A DNA stretch of 64,000 nucleotides from Gadus chalcogrammus (taxonomy: Eukaryota; Chordata; Actinopteri; Gadiformes; Gadidae), in the NCBI RefSeq assembly GCF_026213295.1, contig NC_079420.1, positions 5,246,641 through 5,310,640 of the forward strand. The letters run 5' to 3'. Below are positions 48,325 through 64,000 of the stretch, one piece after another. The notes under the pieces are model-generated. The model made no database searches. It saw nothing but the letters and a program-made list of their open reading frames with translations, and was not told the DNA's origin. Position 1 is the stretch's first letter; each line of letters opens with the position of its first letter. Made by a program: the position numbers and the translations under genes.

Positions 48325-49611
48325 TAGATACACATTCAGTTAACAATTCATGTAATCTGTCACTTAAATCTAATAATTCATCGCAATCCTATCAACGTTC
48401 ACATTTTTTTACTTAGTTCAAATATCAAGATTTCTAAAAAAAATATTATGCATGCAATGAACAATAAATGATTCCAGAATCCAAAACCAACAATCGACAT
48501 GTAGTCTACATTTCCTGATTGATACTGTGGATATGGCTGGAATTTTACAAACGCTTCTCAAGTGCATGAAATTAGAATCTATGAATGAATCAATGTGTGG
48601 TTCTAAGTCAGTTTGGTTTTAACATCTAACTTTGGGAAGTTTTTAAAGCCTCGGGGAGCCTCTGTCTGGCCGGGTGTGTGTGGTAGCGTGCGGGGAAGGT
48701 GGTGATAGCATGGGAGGTTTTTTGATAAGCATTCTTTCTTTAATTCCAACATCGATGGATTAAGCAGCGTCTTATATTTCATGTAATCATAGTAACCCAA
48801 ACAACTGGTTTCCTGTCCTGTGTTGCTTGCTTCATACAAAGCCCAACTTTTAATTCCCTGCAAGTTCAGACAATAGACTGAAGGTACAGAACAGAAGCAT
48901 AGCCTTCATGCTGGAAAGGTGCGCCAGGCTAATAGTTGAGTTGACGTAATCAGCATCATCCGATCATCCATGGAGCGAATATAGAAGTATTGCAACAGGC
49001 AACGTGCATTTATTCTATGATGAAATTGAATGTGTTGTCTTGATGTACCATGTCCCATAGGGGTGGATCCTCTCTGATCTTAGTCACTGGATTAGGCCTC
49101 AGGAGACCTCAGACCTGTGGCAACACATAGTTTCAGGACAACAGAAAATGTGTTTCTGCGTTGGCACAAAGGTCGACTTTAACTGCATTCACACGCAATA
49201 GCTTAACATATGTCACAAACAACCAATCAAACGCATGGAAAAATGAGAACAAAAGGGGCACATTTAGATTAGAGTTCTTCAAAACGTTCTCTGTAAATAT
49301 ATTTATATTACATTTCTGTCATTAAACAGAGTTTTTCTTATCTAAAGTGTCATACAATTAGTACATTTGGGCGACAGTAAGTGAACCAACTATTCATTCC
49401 TGTGATTGTAAGTCAACCCTTCAATAAGATCAAGTGCTATTAGTAGTTACAATGCTAGATGATAGATGCCTTTTCCTTGTTTTACAAAGGGTTTAACCTT
49501 AGCCAAGCCATACAACAATGACAGCAATCATATCAAATTAATACAGGGTTAGTAGTACACAGCTGTTAAAATAAATGAATAATATGTACCCAAAAGAAAA
49601 TTTTTACTCAG

Positions 49612-49685
49612 TATCGGCCGATCCTCAAGTTCCGGTATCGGAATCGGTATATGAGAAGGAATTGTATTGGAACATCTCTAATTGA
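49612..49685. mobile_element. hAT-type repeat terminus (TATCGGCCGAT family)
   Basis: AGTATCGGCCGATCCTCAAG, GGTATCGGAATCGGTAT and GGAACATCTCTA are hallmark words of a common fish hAT repeat. Only one terminus is preserved. Confidence 0.55.
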
Positions 49686-50151
49686 TATAATATGTAGGAC
49701 TATATTATGGTGTTTTAAAATATTTCAAACAGTCATGGCAAATGGAGTTTATGATTGTTATTAGCACGATCTCAAGGTCCTGTTGATGTAAGGTACGCAT
49801 AGTGTCTGTGGACATAGCAGCCGACAAAGAATAATTCAAGACACTCAGAACTAAATGGTCATATTATTTTCTGCGTCAGGTTAAGATGCTTCTCTAGTGG
49901 GCGTAATTTCCACTCTGGACGGTGGGGACAATGGGACATGTCCCCTCCTCTTTTCAAAATCCCGTTTGTGTCCCCCCCACTTTTTTAACCGCAGAAATCA
50001 TGCTTATTTACAGTTTTGCCAGCCGTCAGATTCTGGCTGAGAATGTGAATTGATCTGCTGATTGAAAGGCCCTGATATATATAAAAAATATAGACTTGAT
50101 TTTTTATTTTTTTTAATTAGTGTTTTATAATCTGGCATTTATCAAATAGCT

Positions 50152-50286
50152 GTGTGCGGAGACAGCAGTGAGGGCTGTCATCAGGGGGCGGGTAACGCTT
50201 TTTGTGAAGTCTGTCATTTTTCCATTTCACACGGAGGTGAATACGACGTGAAACGACACAAACAATGCGGGACTCACAAAAAACGT
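50152..50286 (+). pseudogene. Transposon-type zinc-finger fragment
   Basis: The frame reads FCEVCHFSISHGGEYDVKRH followed by KQCGTHKKR. The C-x2-C ... H-x5-H spacing and the HGG-D-RH wording are typical of zinc fingers at the N-terminus of hAT-type transposases. The rest of the protein is absent. Confidence 0.6.
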
Positions 50287-50365
50287 TATTATTTTATGTA
50301 TTGCCTAATTGTATACCCAGGTGTGCCTTTAGTTGGCATTGTCCAGTAAAAGCAGATAATTTTCT

Positions 50366-50480
<115 letters not shown>

Positions 50481-51512
50481 TTGTGTAGTTAATCTATGTG
50501 ATTCTGAGCTGAGTGAGTTTTGTACTCCATGTAGCCCAATCCAGTGCATGTTCGAATAGACTAGAGCAAATACTTTAAGGTGGTGTTTTGAGTTGTGCTG
50601 GGGTAGGTTGTTGCTCTCTGTTGTTGGAGAAAAGGCACATTAAAGTACAATGCTTGAAATCAGTAGCCCTGACTGTTCTGTTTGATTGTATACAGTCAGG
50701 TGTGTTAACTTGAGGCACTGTGAAATAGCATGAAAGCTCCATGGCTACTATGTTTTCTCACGTGAGAGAACTTGGGAAAGTTTCATTTAAATAAGATAGA
50801 TATGTTAAGTTTGTATTTGCCGGCTGTTATGTGATAGGCTACTGAATCAACCAGACGGCAAAGCATAGTTATTGATATAAGCAAAGGGGCAGAATAGAAA
50901 TGTTTATTTGTTTTAAAGTTATTTTACCTCGATAAATTGGTATCTCACATTGTCCCACACAGTCTTTGTCCCGAATCTGGTGCATTGTGATCTGGTCACC
51001 CTGTTCATATCAGAGATCAGGTGGAGGCGTGGCGGGTGCCTGTTCATGGCCTGACAATGTTAGATCACCTTACAGGAGGAAAATTATTATAACAGTAGCT
51101 TTTGTTCACTGACCTCTGTCCATACGATGAATGAATAAAGAAATGTTTTTTATATTAAAAGTTTGATTCATTTTGATCATGCATATTTATTCTGGCAGAA
51201 TTTAGCATGATGACCAACTTAGTTATTTCCCGGGTTTTGTATTGGTTACCGTAGTCCCTAAATGTATGTAGAAATGCAGAAAATGGTAGCCTATTCAAAT
51301 CGCAATTTTTTTTTGGGGGGGGGGGGGAGTACCCCCAGACCCCCCGGATTATTGTGTCCCCTCCACTTCTCAAACCAAAGTTACGCCCTGCACCTGAGGC
51401 TGGTTCAATGGCCGACAAGACACGCAGAAGTGGAATTATCGCCAATATTTTCCTGTAGAATGGACTGGCAGGGTATCAACAGGGCTTTCCTCCAGACTCA
51501 GCTCCACTACCA

Positions 51513-52527
51513 CACTGTAAAAAATAAAAAGTTGGGCAAACTCAAAATTGCAAGGCAATTTACTGCAATAAATTTTTGAGTTTTGAGCCCATCAAAAACG
51601 TGATTTTCTTCTTTAGACAAACTTGAAAGTTAGTTATACCAACTAAGATTTTTATATTTTACAAACTCAAAAAAATAAGTCAGGGGTGTTAACTTAATAT
51701 TTCAAATTAAGGTTAATATTATAAAAAATAAAAAAAAAACATTTCAAAGAATGCAAAACGAGTTTTAAGTTCACTTTATTAAAATTAATAATTTGAAACT
51801 TCCATTTTACATTTCTGAATGCCAGACAGCAATAGAACAAGCAACATGTAGCTAGTTCAGCAGCAGATAATCGCTGCCTAAATGCAGCAAACCAAAGAGC
51901 AGAACAAGTTTGACAGGTCAAACTTGTTCGTTGCTTCGTTTTATGTGTAGGGACCTTATGCTACTGCAGAGGTTTGGTGCTATTTTGAGCAATATTAGTG
52001 GTTAGAAAATGCTGATTTGGAAGCGTTCGCACTGCCCCTTATAACATAGAAGCCATTTGGGCTGTTAGCGTTGCTCCGGGCAAGCTCTATACTTAGGCTT
52101 ATTTTATGTGTTTTCATGTCGGAGAAGACCCTGGGTTCAATTTTCTCCGGAATTACACTTTAATGAAAACAGGCATATTGTGTAGTTTGGGTCAATTGGC
52201 TGAACACCTGCATAGTGCAGTAACTTTTTGAGACATTATTTAGACAAAAGGAAAACTTTGAACTAGCCTTTTATAATGCCTGGTAAGCCTGCAGCGTTCT
52301 TTCAGATGAATTTCTGCCCCTCATAGAAGCCATTTGGACTGTTAGCGTTGCTCTTATTTAAGAGGGCTTATTTTATGCGTTTTCATTGCGAAAAAGACCC
52401 TGGGTTCAATTTTCGCCTTTTGACCTGGGTTTCAAGGCTAAAGTTTTGTATGTTTTAATGTTTTTCTTAACCATTGTGGGCTGCGCAAGATTACCCAAAT
52501 TCCACTGCAATTTTCGTTTTTACAGTG
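51513..52527. mobile_element. Non-autonomous element with CACTGTAAAAA ends
   Basis: Begins CACTGTAAAAAA (51513) and ends TTTTTACAGTG (52517-52527). CACTGTAAAAA is a widespread fish repeat terminus; a solo copy of it is at 39078-39088. The interior has two related blocks, GAAGCCATTTGG(G/A)CTGTTAG near 52049 and 52326. There is no transposase. Confidence 0.5.
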
Positions 52528-53013
52528 CAGTGTCTGATCATCCACCTCTGTGTTTTGCTGAACCAAACCCTTCTCTCAGGGCATGTCTTAGCAGGCTCGG
52601 TACACAGTTTTGCATAATGAACAACCACTGAGGTGAGATATTACATATTGCATAATTTCTTAACCAAATTTCACGGTAGTTGATGCTGTCTGGAATACTT
52701 CCCAACGATCGGAGTGAATCCAGATTAATTGGGTTCTACACGCGTGTTACCCATGGCGTATAAGCAGGATCATCCTGTCCCCAGCACCCCCTGTTCCCCC
52801 TACAGAACACTTTGTACCCCATGATGAGGAAAACACCAACGAGTGAATGTGTTGTGAGTATGGCTGACAAACGATTACATTTTTCAATTGCGTAGTATTA
52901 CTGAGTCAACTCACGATTAATCAAAAAATGTAGGCTAAATTACATTTGAAATCCACTCCATTTAAGTTAAATGACATTATCAAATGGAATGAAACATTAT
53001 CATTAATGTACTT
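52528..53013. other. Intergenic, no gene seen
   Basis: AT-rich sequence without a recognised feature. Confidence 0.4.
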
Positions 53014-53480
53014 AAAGAGATACTTCACCGGTGGGAATATGAAGGTTTTATGAATTAAATAATTCAATGTATTATAAATGTGAAAAAAAAATTGAAATCG
53101 GTTCATCCTAGCCTGAAAAAAGGCAGAAAGAGTGTTTTCATGGTCTCTCTGGCTCAAAGTAAGAAAACCTCCAACTACCACAGTGCATTGCGCTCGCTGC
53201 CCCGCCCACCTGTCGGTCTCCCGTACGCGAGCTCCCGCCCCCTCTCATTCCTTATTGGTGGAAAAATTTGCCACCAAGTCTGTTGTAGTCCTCGGCCCTT
53301 ATAAGGGACAAGAGGTTTCTCCCGAAATGATGTCAAACGCGTCATTTGACGTCATTTCGGGAGAAAATTAGATGAGAAAAAATGGGCCAAGGGGAGACTG
53401 GTTTAGACTGATATTTATTTATATTACAATATCGATTTTATAATGATAGAACGCCGGGTCTATGGGTGAAGTATCCCTTT
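53014..53480. mobile_element. MITE with GATACTTCACC ends and an internal palindrome
   Basis: AAAGAGATACTTCACC (53014-53029) and GGTGAAGTATCCCTTT (53465-53480) are inverted with one mismatch, a common terminus in fish genomes. Inside, 53316-53337 and 53345-53366 form a hairpin with 22-bp arms (core CTCCCGAAATGA) and one mismatch. Confidence 0.65.
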
Positions 53481-54200
53481 AATAAGCAATAGAGAGGACG
53501 AATTGTAAGCACAAGGTATGCAATTGCGATAATACGTACATTTGAATTATAATCCTAATAATTACAGATTGTATAAGAGCAGCGCAGACAGGCGCAGACA
53601 AGCTGAGGATGACACACAAATATTGTTTTTTGGAACACACACCCATGGGAAGATACACAACCATAAAGCAGAACTCCTGCCCACAATAATCTAATAAAGC
53701 TTGCAAAGGAAGAAAACACCAACAAGTGTGTGGAGCAGTAAGACAGAGAGCCGAGCGAGGATATGGGACGGGTCATAGCGGGTTCTCGTTTAACGAGCCG
53801 TTAATTGCTTAGGTTGGGGGGACATGTTCATACTGCTGTCAGCACCAAAGTTCCTGTTTGAATTATTTAGGATTGAGGCAATTCAGCAAATGGTGAGCTA
53901 TATAGATGCATCTATACCTGGTTGTTCCAATTAGCTTACAATAAATATCAATAATTGCGTTGTCTTTAATGTTCAAAGAGGTCGCATATGGTGAACTTGA
54001 TCTTCCGGAACGGCAGATCCTCCATCCCCCGAGGCCTCATATCAGACACGCCCACAGAGACGGCAATGACACCGCCGGGCGGGCTTGACAGTTACCGGGT
54101 GTTTCCACGCACCGGCTGCACAGCTGGTTGGGAAGGAGTTCACCTTGGATCATTATACCAACCACGCTTATTAAAGCAAAGCAGGAACCTTTCAGTCAAC
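53481..54200. other. Upstream region of the Ldh_2-family gene
   Basis: Probable promoter and 5'UTR region. The stretch 53990-54150 is moderately GC-rich with several CpG. No clear TATA box was identified, so the transcription start is unknown. Confidence 0.4.
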
Positions 54201-63423
<9,223 letters not shown>

Positions 63424-64000
63424 GTATCTTAACCAATGGCTTTCATGAAACCACTGTGTCTCTTGGACTGTTACTGTGAGACCCAAGGAGCAAGCCTACT
63501 CACAGCAATGCATCATGGGATGTACCCATGTTGTTGTTTTTAAGCCATTAAGGCTGTCTTTTAGAAAAAATTATTGTACAAGTACATTAGAAGGGGTAAC
63601 ACTTCATGTTTTTAACGGTTACATTGATTTTAAATTCAAATATAAGAACGTATACGGAAATGTACTGAGGTTCCTCTTTCGAAATGACGATTCTATATTT
63701 AGCACAACATCTTGTATGACTGAAAATGTTGTACATTTTGTTGCAATAATATGGTATCTTGTTTCAATCACTGGCATGTTAATTGCACACAAATTAAGAA
63801 AAAGACGGATTTCATTTTTATGTTTGCTTCTGCGCTTATCTCTGCACCTTTTTCACATGCTATTTTATGGAAAATGCACTCGAAAGCCATTTTACAATGT
63901 CCTTAAACTTTAAAAACAAAGAAATAATATTATTTGTATAATATTATAATATATATTGTGGTAGGTTTTAAGACCCAAAAATGACCCTGAAAGTATACAT
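63424..64000. other. 3' flank of the Ldh_2 gene
   Basis: AT-rich 3'UTR and flank. No canonical AATAAA was found before the end of the window. The open frame at 63476-63913 has no recognised domain and follows the stop codon, so it is not called. Confidence 0.45.

Larger units (their letters stand above)
45908..49611. other. Intergenic, gene-poor
   Basis: No supported gene. It contains the purine tract at 47323-47725 and two GT/AC microsatellites. Open frames over the purine tract and at 48603-48863 have no recognisable domain. Confidence 0.55.

Noticed and set aside
63476..63913. 145-residue frame after the Ldh_2 stop codon
   Set aside because: It has no recognisable domain, an AT-rich composition and a 3'UTR position.

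Overview
The window is a vertebrate, almost certainly teleost, nuclear region. Genes are split by GT-AG introns. DNA transposons (hAT, Harbinger-like and foldback types) make up most of the intergenic DNA. A decayed Ty3/gypsy pol and very long (AC/GT)n microsatellites are present. The microsatellite density would fit a cod-like (gadiform) fish, but that is an inference; nothing here fixes the species.

Layout. 1-13 kb is accessory DNA: foldback and MITE-type elements, a broken Myb/SANT-like gene (3.9-5.0 kb), a hAT element nested in another element (7.4-8.8 kb), and a minus-strand Ty3/gypsy pol pseudogene (9.8-12.8 kb). 13-42.3 kb is a head-to-tail array of four three-exon IFITM (CD225/dispanin) genes, called A, B, C and D here, all on the plus strand. 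Between them lie duplicated flanks, orphan pieces of IFITM upstream DNA, Ty3/gypsy Gag scraps, hAT fossils (20.9-29.0 kb) and minisatellites. An initiator tRNA-Met gene sits 12 bp after the stop codon of gene D. 43.4-45.8 kb holds a two-exon gene matching ifitm5. 45.8-54 kb is intergenic with transposon remnants. 54.2-63.4 kb holds an apparently complete 11-exon gene for an Ldh_2-family (malate/L-lactate dehydrogenase type) NAD(P)H oxidoreductase of 362 residues.

The IFITM genes are vertebrate restriction factors of endosomal and plasma membranes. All four keep the promoter-proximal block, the Tyr-based sorting motif YQEL and the CD225 core. Their C-terminal membrane tails differ. A and B carry a long inverted repeat (arms about 1-1.25 kb) around promoter, exon 1 and exon 2, with the right arm inside intron 2; C and D lack it and have short introns. 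D has a stop-free intron 1 whose length is a multiple of three.

The most interesting features are the IFITM expansion with its inverted-repeat architecture, the orphan IFITM promoter relics, the microsatellite that occupies the 3' splice-site region of exon 7 in the Ldh_2 gene, and a datable insertion in the C repeat unit with an empty site in units A and B. I saw no wholly new biological system. Gene structures come from reading splice sites and translations by eye and have not been checked against transcripts.
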